7,294 nt of DNA from Streptomyces lilacinus (GTDB taxonomy: Bacteria; Actinomycetota; Actinomycetes; Streptomycetales; Streptomycetaceae). Shown piece by piece: positions 1 through 5,473 of the stretch. The stretch lies in contig KL569478.1 of the NCBI GenBank assembly GCA_000715685.1, forward strand, positions 1,466 through 8,759. Direction: 5' to 3'. The notes below the pieces were generated by a model. The model searched no databases. It worked only from the letters and a program-made list of their open reading frames with translations, and was not told the DNA's origin. Positions within the stretch are counted from its first letter, which is position 1; each line of letters starts with the position of its first letter. A program made the translations under genes and the position numbers.

Positions 1-22
1 CAGAGATGTGTATAAGAGACAG
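1..22 (+). other. Nextera/Tn5 mosaic-end adapter (artefact)
   Basis: Bases 4-22 are AGATGTGTATAAGAGACAG, exactly the engineered 19-bp Tn5 mosaic end used in tagmentation libraries; bases 1-3 (CAG) are presumably further adapter read with error. This is not genomic DNA. Translating through it gives the artefactual N-termini MYKRQ and MCIRDR, so any protein from this window starting that way has a false N-terminus. The first genomic base is about 23. Confidence 0.97.
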
Positions 23-940
23 GCGGACCTGCTGGTCAAGGTGCACGCGTGCGGGGTGTGCCGTACCGATCTGCACCTGGCGGAGGGCGATCTCGCACCG
101 CGCATGCCGCGCTGCACGCCCGGCCACGAGATCGTCGGCCGGGTGCTGGCGGCCGGGCCGGAGGCCGCCGGCTTCGCCCCCGGCGACCGAGTGGGCGCGG
201 CCTGGCTGGCCGGCACCTGCGGCACGTGCCGCTACTGCACCGCCGGCCGGGAGAACCTCTGTCCGTTCTCGCGCTACACCGGCTGGGACGCCCACGGCGG
301 GTACGCCGAACACGTGGTCACCGACGCCCGGTTCACCTACCGGCTGCCGGAGGGGCCGCCGGACGAGGAGCTGGCCCCGCTGCTGTGCGCGGGCATCATC
401 GGCTACCGCGCCCTGCAGCGCGCCGACCTCCCGCACGGCGGCGCGCTCGGGATCTACGGCTTCGGCGCCTCCGCCCATCTGACGGCCCAGCTGGCGATCG
501 CCCGGGGCGCCACCGTGCACGTCCTCACCCGTGCCGAGGAGGCCCGGCGGCTGGCCCTGGAGCTGGGCGCGGCGTCGGCGGGCGGCGCGTACGACTCCCC
601 GCCCGTGCCGCTGGACGCGGCGATCCTCTTCGCGCCGGTCGGGGAGCTGGTCCCGGCGGCGCTGGGGGCGCTCGACCGCGGGGGGACGCTCGCGATCGCC
701 GGCATCCACCTCACCGACATCCCGGCCCTGACGTACCAGAAGCACCTGTTCCAGGAGCGCACCCTGCGCAGTGTCACCGCCAACACCCGCGCCGACGGCC
801 GGGCCTACCTCTCCGAGGTGGCCCGGCACCGGCCCGTGGTGCACGTGCAGCGCTACCGCATGAGCCGGGCCGACGACGCCCTGGCGGACCTGGCGGCCGA
901 CCGGGTCACGGGGGCGGCGGTGCTGGTCGCCGAGGAGTGA
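23..940 (+). CDS. Zinc-dependent alcohol dehydrogenase (MDR family), 5'-truncated
   Basis: This is a medium-chain, zinc-dependent NAD(P)-linked alcohol dehydrogenase, a cytosolic enzyme interconverting alcohols and aldehydes/ketones; the true substrate cannot be read from sequence. Counting from the first genomic codon (23-25), the catalytic zinc ligands are Cys13 (GVCRTDLH), His35 with Glu36 (PGHE) and Cys122 (LLCAG). The structural zinc lobe has four cysteines at 66, 69, 72 and 80. A Rossmann cofactor loop is seen at about 143-151 (GIYGFGASA), followed by the nucleotide-binding fold. 305 codons remain and the stop is TGA at 938-940; relatives are about 330-350 residues, so roughly 25-45 N-terminal residues are lost beyond the adapter. 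The GFGASAH loop recalls the subgroup modelled as TIGR02822 (from memory). The response regulator gene follows 174 bp downstream on the same strand. Alcohol dehydrogenase genes occur near osdR/osdK in S. coelicolor, so a link to that regulon is plausible but inferred. The start is not in the window. Confidence 0.93.
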   Translation, partial: ADLLVKVHACGVCRTDLHLAEGDLAPRMPRCTPGHEIVGRVLAAGPEAAGFAPGDRVGAAWLAGTCGTCRYCTAGRENLCPFSRYTGWDAHGGYAEHVVTDARFTYRLPEGPPDEELAPLLCAGIIGYRALQRADLPHGGALGIYGFGASAHLTAQLAIARGATVHVLTRAEEARRLALELGAASAGGAYDSPPVPLDAAILFAPVGELVPAALGALDRGGTLAIAGIHLTDIPALTYQKHLFQERTLRSVTANTRADGRAYLSEVARHRPVVHVQRYRMSRADDALADLAADRVTGAAVLVAEE

Positions 941-985
941 GCCCGGAGCGAGCCCACGCGGCTGCGACCAGGGGTGGCCGGATCG

Positions 986-999
986 GGGCCGTTCGGCCC
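986..999. promoter_or_regulatory. Candidate DevR/OsdR-type box
   Basis: GGGCCG-TT-CGGCCC is a perfect inverted repeat with 6-bp arms and a 2-bp centre. The DosR/DevR box of mycobacteria (GGGACT-WW-AGTCCC core) has the same 6-2-6 geometry and GGG...CCC ends. It lies 115 bp upstream of the GTG of a DevR-like regulator, which fits autoregulation. If the weak hexamer CATGAT at 1024-1029 were the -10, the box centre would be near -43, where DevR commonly acts. GC-rich DNA makes short GGCC dyads fairly frequent, so this is a candidate only. Confidence 0.45.
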
Positions 1000-1017
1000 A
1001 TGGCGGCCCGACAAATG

Positions 1018-1033
1018 TTGGATCATGATCCAA
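1018..1033. promoter_or_regulatory. Perfect 16-bp palindrome, putative operator
   Basis: TTGGATCATGATCCAA is perfectly self-complementary over 16 bp, and is A/T-rich against a background above 70% GC. It lies 81 bp upstream of the response regulator start and about 20 bp downstream of the DevR-like box. A perfect dyad without a spacer is a typical operator for a dimeric regulator; as RNA it would have no proper loop, so a DNA-level role is likelier. The protein that binds it is unknown. It may overlap the promoter of the regulator gene. Confidence 0.5.
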
Positions 1034-1037
1034 ACAG

Positions 1038-1072
1038 GACGACATGCCGACAAGGCGGCAGCCCATGTCGTC
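1038..1072 (+). other. Inverted repeat in leader of the response regulator
   Basis: Perfect 9-bp arms, GACGACATG at 1038-1046 and CATGTCGTC at 1064-1072, enclose 17 nt. In RNA this would form a long-looped hairpin in the 5' leader, ending 29 nt before the Shine-Dalgarno sequence. No sensor motif is recognised in the loop. It could stabilise the leader or be a widely spaced protein site. It has no T-tract and is not a convincing terminator for the dehydrogenase gene. Confidence 0.4.
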
Positions 1073-1100
1073 ATGCGCCCACAACGGTCGACGAGTCGAT

Positions 1101-1106
1101 GAGGAG
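1101..1106 (+). promoter_or_regulatory. Ribosome binding site of the response regulator
   Basis: GAGGAG ends 8 nt before the GTG at 1115-1117. This decides the start: a nearby GTG at 1110 is out of frame with the receiver domain, and in-frame GTG at 1142 has no comparable purine tract. Confidence 0.75.
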
Positions 1107-1114
1107 CCAGTGCG

Positions 1115-1807
1115 GTGGAGCAGCAGTCAGCGGGAGCGGGGGTGTTCTCCGCGGAGCGGCCGATCCGGGTGTTCCTCCTGGACGATCACGAGGTCGTGCG
1201 GCGGGGCATCCACGATCTGCTCGACGGCGAGGACGACATCGCGGTGGTCGGCGAGGCCGGCACCATCGACCGGGCGCTCACCCGAGGGCCGGCGCTGCGC
1301 CCCGACGTGGCGGTGCTGGACGTCCGGCTGCCCGACGGCGACGGCATCACGGTCTGCCGGGAGCTGCGGTCCCGGATGCCGGGACTGGCCTGCCTGATGC
1401 TCACCTCGTTCGATGACGACGACGCCCTGCTGGACGCGATCATGGCGGGGGCCTCCGGCTACGTCCTGAAGCAGATCAAGGGCTCCGACCTGGTGGCCGC
1501 CATCCGCACGGTCGCCTCCGGCCAATCGATGCTCGACCCGGCGACGACCACGCGCCTGATGAACAGCCTGCGCGGCGAGGAGGAGCAGCCCGAGCCGGAG
1601 GACGAGCGCCTGGCCGCTCTCTCCCCGCGCGAGCGGGAGATCCTCGGGCTGATCGGCAACGGCTTGACGAATCGTCAGATCGCCGAGCGGCTCTACCTGT
1701 CCGAGAAGACGGTCAAGAACCACATCTCACGCCTGCTCGCCAAGCTCGGTGTGGAGCGCCGTATCCAGGCGGCCGTGCTGGCGTCGAGCGCCTCCCGGCC
1801 GTCCTGA
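1115..1807 (+). CDS. NarL/LuxR-family response regulator, DevR/OsdR-like
   Basis: A cytosolic DNA-binding two-component regulator of 230 residues. The receiver domain spans about 16-135: acidic pocket Asp23-Asp24, phosphoacceptor Asp69 (VLDVRLPDGDG), switch Thr97 (MLTSF) and conserved Lys119 (YVLKQIKG). A charged linker (about 153-165, EEEQPEPEDE) leads to a LuxR helix-turn-helix at about 167-225, with SPREREIL at 170-177 and GLTNRQIAERLYLSEKTVKN at 183-202. The KTVKN recognition helix, the SRLLAKLG tail and the receiver segment LLDAIMAGASGYVLKQIKG are very close to M. tuberculosis DevR/DosR as recalled, including the DNA-contacting Lys-x-x-Lys-Asn. The family activates oxygen-limitation and dormancy genes after phosphorylation by haem or redox GAF kinases; OsdR is the Streptomyces counterpart. 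The kinase encoded at 2347-4041 is the evident partner although it is convergent and one gene away. Autoregulation is suggested by the dyad at 986-999. All catalytic residues are intact. Assignment to DevR/OsdR rather than another NarL paralogue is inference from motif similarity. Confidence 0.94.
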   Translation: MEQQSAGAGVFSAERPIRVFLLDDHEVVRRGIHDLLDGEDDIAVVGEAGTIDRALTRGPALRPDVAVLDVRLPDGDGITVCRELRSRMPGLACLMLTSFDDDDALLDAIMAGASGYVLKQIKGSDLVAAIRTVASGQSMLDPATTTRLMNSLRGEEEQPEPEDERLAALSPREREILGLIGNGLTNRQIAERLYLSEKTVKNHISRLLAKLGVERRIQAAVLASSASRPS

Positions 1808-1853
1808 GGAGCCGTCACCCGACGATTCGCCCCCTTTCTCACGCCACGTGAAA

Positions 1854-1891
1854 CCGGGGGCCGCCAGCGCGGGACGCCCCCGGAGTCCCGC
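1854..1891 (+). other. Two interleaved GC-rich inverted repeats
   Basis: CCGGGGGC (1854-1861) pairs perfectly with GCCCCCGG (1876-1883). GCGGGAC (1869-1875) pairs perfectly with GTCCCGC (1885-1891). The 5' arm of the second lies in the loop of the first, a crossing (H-type pseudoknot) order. They lie 46 nt after the response regulator stop and 73 nt before the secreted protein start. They may terminate the regulator transcript (no T-tract, as is common in Streptomyces) or structure the leader of the next gene. The rest of 1808-1964 shows no convincing promoter hexamers. Confidence 0.45.
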
Positions 1892-1950
1892 TCCCGCACG
1901 CCGATTCCGGCAACCGGGATACGGGCCCACTATCAGGGCAGGGACCGAAC

Positions 1951-1957
1951 AGAGAGG
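1951..1957 (+). promoter_or_regulatory. Ribosome binding site of the small secreted protein
   Basis: AGAGAGG ends 7 nt before ATG 1965-1967. It fixes the start at the codon that gives a complete signal peptide, instead of longer in-frame alternatives reaching back into the regulator gene. Confidence 0.7.
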
Positions 1958-1964
1958 CAACCTC

Positions 1965-2279
1965 ATGAAATCGAGGGCCTTCCGCCTCGCCCCGGCAGTG
2001 GCGGCGCTCACCGCGGGTCTGCTGCTGGCCGGAGCGTCCGGGGCGGCCGTCGCGACTCCGTCGGAGAACTCCCCGAGCGCGAGCAGCGACACCGCGAACA
2101 AGTCGGACAACGAGCTGGCACGGGCGGGCTGGCAAGTCCGCAGCAAGTGGTATCACGACCAGGGCTGCTGCTACGAGGCGGGCAACCTGGGCCAGCACTA
2201 CGGCGACTGGCACGAATACGACTGCAAGAGGAAGCAGGACAACCACGGCCACCGGTGGTGGTGGCTGTACACCAAGTGA
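1965..2279 (+). CDS. Small secreted Trp/His-rich protein, function unknown
   Basis: A 104-residue protein not assignable to a family I can name with confidence. Residues 1-30 are a clear Sec signal peptide: positive start (MKSR), hydrophobic core rich in Ala/Leu, and a probable signal peptidase I site after AVA (Ala30). The mature part of about 74 residues starts with a Ser/Thr/Asn-rich flexible stretch (31-49), then a compact region with six Trp (56, 62, 82, 98-100), several His and Tyr, and three Cys (68, 69, 87). Cys68/69 and Cys87 could form one disulfide, leaving one thiol free. The layout Cys...Gly...Trp-x-x-Tyr-x-Cys with an aromatic C-terminus resembles other small uncharacterised actinobacterial exported proteins, from memory. 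It lies between the response regulator (157 nt upstream) and the convergent kinase (67 nt between stops), and a strong hairpin follows. An extracellular role is implied by the signal peptide; antimicrobial, signalling or envelope functions are all open. Confidence 0.85.
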   Translation: MKSRAFRLAPAVAALTAGLLLAGASGAAVATPSENSPSASSDTANKSDNELARAGWQVRSKWYHDQGCCYEAGNLGQHYGDWHEYDCKRKQDNHGHRWWWLYTK

Positions 2280-2299
2280 ACTCCGAGCGGGCGACTCCC

Positions 2300-2329
2300 G
2301 TGCCTTCCGGGCCGCCGCCCGGAAGGCAC
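2300..2329. terminator. Bidirectional terminator hairpin between convergent genes
   Basis: Perfect 13-bp arms, GTGCCTTCCGGGC (2300-2312) and GCCCGGAAGGCAC (2317-2329), enclose a 4-nt loop (CGCC). It begins 20 nt after the secreted protein stop and 17 nt after the kinase stop on the other strand. It lacks a U-tract, as many Streptomyces terminators do. Position and perfect symmetry suit termination of both transcripts. Confidence 0.85.
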
Positions 2330-2346
2330 CGGGCGGCCGGCCGCGA

Positions 2347-4041
2347 TCAGCGGCCCTTCCGGCCGTCCGGCAGCGGAATGCTCCACTTCAGGCTCGTACC
2401 ACCGCCCGGCGGCGCTGTGATCCGCAGCCGGCCATCGTGGTGGGCGGCCCGCTGAGCGAGGTTGCGCAGGCCGCTGCGGCGGCCGCCCTCCCCCTCGGAC
2501 ATGCCGACGCCGTTGTCCGTGACCGTCAGCTCCAGGTGCCGGCCGTCGTTGACGACGGCGACGTCCGTCGCCGTGGCCCGGGCGTGGCGGGCCACGTTGG
2601 CCAGGGCCTCGCCGAGGACGGCGACCACGTCGTCGGCGGCCTCGCGGGGCACCTGGGTGTCCAGCAGGCCCTCCATGCGCAGGCCGGGCGCGAAGCCGAG
2701 GAGGGTGCCCGCCTCGCCGACGGTCCGCACCAGGCGGGTGCGCAACCCGTGCCGGGACGCCGTCTCCCGGGACCGCAGGCCGAAGATCGTCGAGCGGATG
2801 ATCTTTATGGTCTCGTCCAGGTCGTCCACCGCGCGCCGGACGCGCTCGGCGGCCTCGGGGTGGTCGATGAAGCGGTCCGCGCTCTGCAGCGTCATGCCGG
2901 TGGCGAAGAGCCGCTGGATGGCCAGGTCGTGCAGGTCGCGGGCGATGCGGTCGCGGTCCTCCAGCAGGGCGATCTGCTCGGCGTCGGCGCGGCGTTCGGC
3001 CAGTTCCATGGCCATGGCGGCCTGGCCGGCGAAGGCGACGAGCGGGCCCGTCTCCGCCTCCGAGAACGCGGGCCGGCCCCCTCCCCGGACCAGCAGCAGC
3101 ACGCCGCGCACGGTGCCGCCCGTCATGATCGGCACGGCCACGCCCGGGCCGCCGCCGGGCCCCGTGGCACCGCCCTCGCGGGCGACCGTGCCGTGGACGG
3201 GCGCGCCGGCGGCGTGCGCCGCCCCGACCAGCGTGCCGTCCGCCGGCAGCACCGTGCCGCGCAGCTCCTCGGCCCGTTCGCCGGCGGCGACCGCGACGGT
3301 CAGCGCGCCCGCGTCGGACCCGGGCGACGAGACGGTGGCCAGGTCGGCTCCGGTGATCTCCTTCGCCAGCTCGGCGATCAGCCCCATGGCGTCCTCGGGG
3401 CGCCCGCCGGACATCAGACGGTTCGTCACCTCGGCGCCGGCTCTGAGCCATCGCTCGCGGCGCGTGGACTCCTCGTACAGCCGGGCGTTGTCGATGGCGA
3501 CGCCGGCGGCCACCGCGAGGGTGGAGAGCACCTCCTCGTCCTCGTCCTCGAAGTCCGAGCCGCCGTGCTTCTCGGCGAGGTAGAGATTGCCGAAGACCTG
3601 GTCGCGCACGCGGATGGGCACGCCCACGAAGGTGTGCATCGGCGGGTGGTCGGGCGGGAAGCCGTACGAGGCGGGGTGGTCGGAGATCTTCGACAGCCGC
3701 AGCGGTTCCGGGTGGTGGATCAGCTGGCCGAGGATGCCGTGGCCGGAGGGGTACGGTCCGATGGCCTCGATCTGCGCGTCGGTGAGCCCGACGGTGAGGA
3801 ACTGCGACAGGGTGCGGCCGTCGGGACCGATCACGCCGAGCGCGCCGTACCGGGCGTCCACCAGCGTCACCGCCGCCTCGACGATGCGGCGCAGCACCTG
3901 CTCCAGCTCCAGCTCGCGCCCCACGAAGAGCACGGCCTCCAGCAGGCTGTGCACCCGGTCCCGGGTGCCGCGCGCGGCGTCGATCCTGGCCTGGAGCTCC
4001 TCGAGCAGCTCGTCCAGCCTGAGTTGCGGTAACCGCACCAA
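2347..4041 (-). CDS. GAF-GAF sensor histidine kinase, DevS/DosT/OsdK-like
   Basis: A soluble sensor kinase with no membrane segment, 564 residues from the preferred TTG start (575 from a GTG at 4072-4074). Order: short N-terminal helix (LRLDELLEELQARID); GAF-A about 35-185; GAF-B about 195-350; HisKA_3 dimerisation/phosphotransfer about 360-428 with phospho-His371 in RDLHD and Gln376 in the HDxxxQ pattern; HATPase about 472-558 with N-box Glu478/Asn482/His486, G1 DNGVG at 509-513 and G2 SGLRNL at 523-528. His132 in GFPPDHPPM aligns with the proximal haem ligand His149 of M. tuberculosis DosS, and Tyr154 (GNLYL) with DosS distal Tyr171, at identical spacing. Gly69 (ARYGALG) replaces DosS Glu87, as in DosT. 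The predicted role is gas- or redox-controlled autophosphorylation and transfer to the DevR-like regulator at 1115-1807, with which it converges. The start was chosen because AGGAGG (minus strand) lies 9 nt before TTG, while the upstream GTG follows a pyrimidine-rich stretch; GTG at 4036-4038 is another option. Haem binding is inferred. Confidence 0.93.
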   Translation of the reverse strand: MVRLPQLRLDELLEELQARIDAARGTRDRVHSLLEAVLFVGRELELEQVLRRIVEAAVTLVDARYGALGVIGPDGRTLSQFLTVGLTDAQIEAIGPYPSGHGILGQLIHHPEPLRLSKISDHPASYGFPPDHPPMHTFVGVPIRVRDQVFGNLYLAEKHGGSDFEDEDEEVLSTLAVAAGVAIDNARLYEESTRRERWLRAGAEVTNRLMSGGRPEDAMGLIAELAKEITGADLATVSSPGSDAGALTVAVAAGERAEELRGTVLPADGTLVGAAHAAGAPVHGTVAREGGATGPGGGPGVAVPIMTGGTVRGVLLLVRGGGRPAFSEAETGPLVAFAGQAAMAMELAERRADAEQIALLEDRDRIARDLHDLAIQRLFATGMTLQSADRFIDHPEAAERVRRAVDDLDETIKIIRSTIFGLRSRETASRHGLRTRLVRTVGEAGTLLGFAPGLRMEGLLDTQVPREAADDVVAVLGEALANVARHARATATDVAVVNDGRHLELTVTDNGVGMSEGEGGRRSGLRNLAQRAAHHDGRLRITAPPGGGTSLKWSIPLPDGRKGR

Positions 4042-4050
4042 GGTGCCCTG

Positions 4051-4056
4051 CCTCCT
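4051..4056 (-). promoter_or_regulatory. Ribosome binding site deciding the kinase start
   Basis: On the minus strand AGGAGG (within GAGGAGG) stands 9 nt before TTG at 4041-4039 and 12 nt before GTG at 4038-4036. It lies inside the reading frame opened by the GTG at 4074-4072, whose own upstream region has no Shine-Dalgarno match. The kinase therefore most likely starts 11 or 12 codons inside the longest open frame. Confidence 0.6.
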
Positions 4057-4140
4057 CGTGGGCGCCGCGGTCACCGGGGGAAGGACGCGCCCGGGACCGC
4101 CCCCGGGGCACCACCGTATCCGCAGGCAGGAGCGGCTTCG

Positions 4141-4665
4141 TCACCGCGTCCCGCGGTGCCGGACGAGGACGCGCGTGATGCTGCCGTCCTCCTCGACGAC
4201 GTCGCGGACCCACCCGAAGCCGATCCTTTCGAGCAGGCGGAGCGACGCCGTGTTCGCGGCGGCCACCGTGGCGTGCACCCGGTCGAGGCCGAGCGCGTCG
4301 AAGCCGTACGCGACGAGCGCCTCGGCGATCTCCGTACCCAGGCCCGCGCCCCACGCGTCCGGGCCGAGCGCGTAGACGAGCTCGTGGCCGTCGGCGTCGT
4401 CCGTGTGCTTGATCTCGGCGTGTCCCACGAACCGGCCGTCGCGGCGCACGGCCCAGACGTCGAAGAGCCTCCGGGCGTAGACCTTGCTGAAGATCCGCCC
4501 GAACAGCGCCCGGTCCGCCGCCTCCGGGGAGGGCCCGTCGCCCATCCACCGGGAGACGCGCTCGTCCTGGAAGAGGGCGACGAAGTCCTCCTCGTCGGCG
4601 GGGGTGTAGGGCTCGAGGAGGAGGCGCGGCGTGCGCAGCGTCGGGGTCGCCGTCGGGGTGGTCAT
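4141..4665 (-). CDS. GNAT acetyltransferase, RimJ/RimL-like
   Basis: A 174-residue cytosolic GCN5-related N-acetyltransferase of the RimJ/RimL (Acetyltransf_3) type, predicted to transfer acetyl from acetyl-CoA to an amino group of a protein N-terminus or small molecule; the substrate is not readable. Seen: beta-1 TPRLLLEPYTPADEEDF (about 12-28); the central strand FVGHAEIKH (about 78-86); the acetyl-CoA loop with the pyrophosphate-binding pattern DAWGAGLGTEIAEALVAYGF (about 103-122); the V-x-x-x-N-x-x-S-x-x-L-x-E-x-x-GF segment (about 133-149) typical of the family. Length is normal and the gene looks intact. ATG 4665 has no Shine-Dalgarno sequence, but promoter-like hexamers sit so close (see 4674-4703) that a leaderless mRNA is plausible. 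The kinase gene follows about 66-99 nt downstream on the same strand, so partial cotranscription is possible, but no functional link is evident. Confidence 0.9.
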   Translation of the reverse strand: MTTPTATPTLRTPRLLLEPYTPADEEDFVALFQDERVSRWMGDGPSPEAADRALFGRIFSKVYARRLFDVWAVRRDGRFVGHAEIKHTDDADGHELVYALGPDAWGAGLGTEIAEALVAYGFDALGLDRVHATVAAANTASLRLLERIGFGWVRDVVEEDGSITRVLVRHRGTR

Positions 4666-4673
4666 GGACGCCG

Positions 4674-4703
4674 ACGCTAGGCGGCCCGGTCGTCGCCGGG
4701 CAA
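4674..4703 (-). promoter_or_regulatory. Putative promoter for a leaderless GNAT mRNA, with dyad in spacer
   Basis: On the minus strand TTGCCC (4703-4698), an 18-bp spacer and TAGCGT (4679-4674, TANNNT type) end 8 nt before the ATG at 4665, placing transcription start at or next to the start codon, in line with the missing ribosome binding site. The spacer region overlaps an inverted repeat, GCCCGG (4684-4689) and CCGGGC (4696-4701), with 6 nt between. That repeat could instead be a weak terminator for the transpeptidase gene ending at 4730, or an operator. Confidence 0.4.
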
Positions 4704-4729
4704 TCGATTTCCGCGCCGCCCTCCGCCCC

Positions 4730-5473
4730 TCAGGTGCCGGGCTTGCGGCCGTAGACGTAGACGGCGTCGCCGTTCTTCAGCAGCGACCAGTACGTCTTGG
4801 CGTCGCCGCGGCGCATGTTGACGCAGCCGTGGGAGCCGGGCGGCGACCAGACGCTGCCGTCGATGGAGTGGAAGGCCTGACCGCCGTCGAAGAACTGGCT
4901 GTAGGGCATGCGGACCTTGTAGATCGTCGACCAGTGGTCGACGCTCCGCCAGTAGATCCGCTTCAGCCCGGTCCGCGTCTCGTACCCGTCGCGGCCCGAA
5001 CGGACGGGCACCGGGCCGAACTTCAGGCGTGCGCCGTCCTGGACCCAGCTCAGCTGCCGGGTGAGGTCGACGCAGGCGATCCGCCCCTTGTTCGTCGGAC
5101 ACGAGCCGGCGGCGTTGGGGTTGCCGCCCGCGGCGCGCTGCTTGGCGACGAGGTCCATCACGCCCCAGGTCACCGGTCCCGCCCAGCCGATGGCGGGGCT
5201 GACGCCGTGGTTGAGCTGGAAGTCGCGTATCGCGCGGCAGTCGGCCGGCGACTGCTCGCCGTCGACGGGCCGCCCGAGGAAGCGCTCCGCCTGCTTCTGG
5301 TACGGCCCGGTGCCGGCGGTGCACGCGGTGGAGGCAGTGGAGGTGGCTTGGGCGGTGCCGGCGCCCACCGCCATGGTGAGGGGCGCGACCAGGGCGGCCG
5401 TCCCGACCAGTACGCCGAGCCCGCGGAGGCGGCCGAGTCCGCCAACGGCCCTGTGTGCTCTCGTCGTTGTCAT
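4730..5473 (-). CDS. Secreted L,D-transpeptidase (YkuD domain)
   Basis: A 247-residue exported enzyme that makes 3-3 (or related) peptide cross-links in peptidoglycan, acting outside the membrane. The signal peptide spans 1-43 with arginines in the n-region, a hydrophobic core (about 16-38) and a probable cleavage after AQA (Ala43). Residues about 52-110 form a peptidoglycan-binding-like helical domain (AERFLGRPVDG, CRAIRDFQLNHGV, GPVTWGVM). The YkuD catalytic domain runs about 130-243: first conserved His202 (FHSIDG), then SHGCVN at 214-219 with nucleophile Cys217, and the downstream MRRGDAKTYW. Two extra cysteine pairs (51/79 and 125/134) could form disulfides outside the cell. The catalytic set is complete. 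ATG at 5471-5473 lacks a Shine-Dalgarno sequence and sits in a 20-bp near-palindrome. It is 47 nt downstream of the VOC gene on the same strand. Individual target specificity is unknown. Confidence 0.94.
   Translation of the reverse strand: MTTTRAHRAVGGLGRLRGLGVLVGTAALVAPLTMAVGAGTAQATSTASTACTAGTGPYQKQAERFLGRPVDGEQSPADCRAIRDFQLNHGVSPAIGWAGPVTWGVMDLVAKQRAAGGNPNAAGSCPTNKGRIACVDLTRQLSWVQDGARLKFGPVPVRSGRDGYETRTGLKRIYWRSVDHWSTIYKVRMPYSQFFDGGQAFHSIDGSVWSPPGSHGCVNMRRGDAKTYWSLLKNGDAVYVYGRKPGT

Noticed and set aside
1854..1891. A true H-type pseudoknot or riboswitch
   Set aside because: Only 1 nt would have to bridge the 8-bp first stem, which is sterically unlikely, and no known aptamer motif is seen. 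I report only the overlapping repeats.
1749..1964. A longer version of the secreted protein starting inside the response regulator gene
   Set aside because: It would put 72 Arg/Pro-rich residues before a perfect signal peptide and overlap the regulator. ATG 1965 has its own ribosome binding site.
1965..2279. Lactococcin 972-type bacteriocin
   Set aside because: Size, signal peptide and aromatic content suggested it, but the characteristic residues of that family as I recall them do not line up, and no immunity or ABC transporter genes are adjacent.
2437..4032. A 531-codon open frame on the plus strand opposite the kinase
   Set aside because: Antisense shadow: Val/Gly/Ala/Arg-rich, no recognisable motif, no ribosome binding site, lying wholly within the conserved kinase.
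4100..4108. CCCCCGGGG and neighbouring GC dyads between the acetyltransferase and kinase genes as an OsdR box
   Set aside because: The arms do not follow the 6-2-6 GGGxC...GxCCC pattern; simple G/C runs are expected by chance at this composition.
4113..4118. TACGGT on the minus strand as the kinase -10
   Set aside because: It fits TANNNT and lies at a reasonable distance, but there is no acceptable -35 within 16-19 bp, so I do not list it as a promoter.
2198..4549. A 783-codon open frame on the minus strand across the kinase and acetyltransferase genes
   Set aside because: Its product is a low-complexity Arg/Gly/Pro/Ala run with no domain, a typical out-of-frame shadow in high-GC DNA. The kinase and GNAT frames that it overlaps are intact and carry full motif sets.
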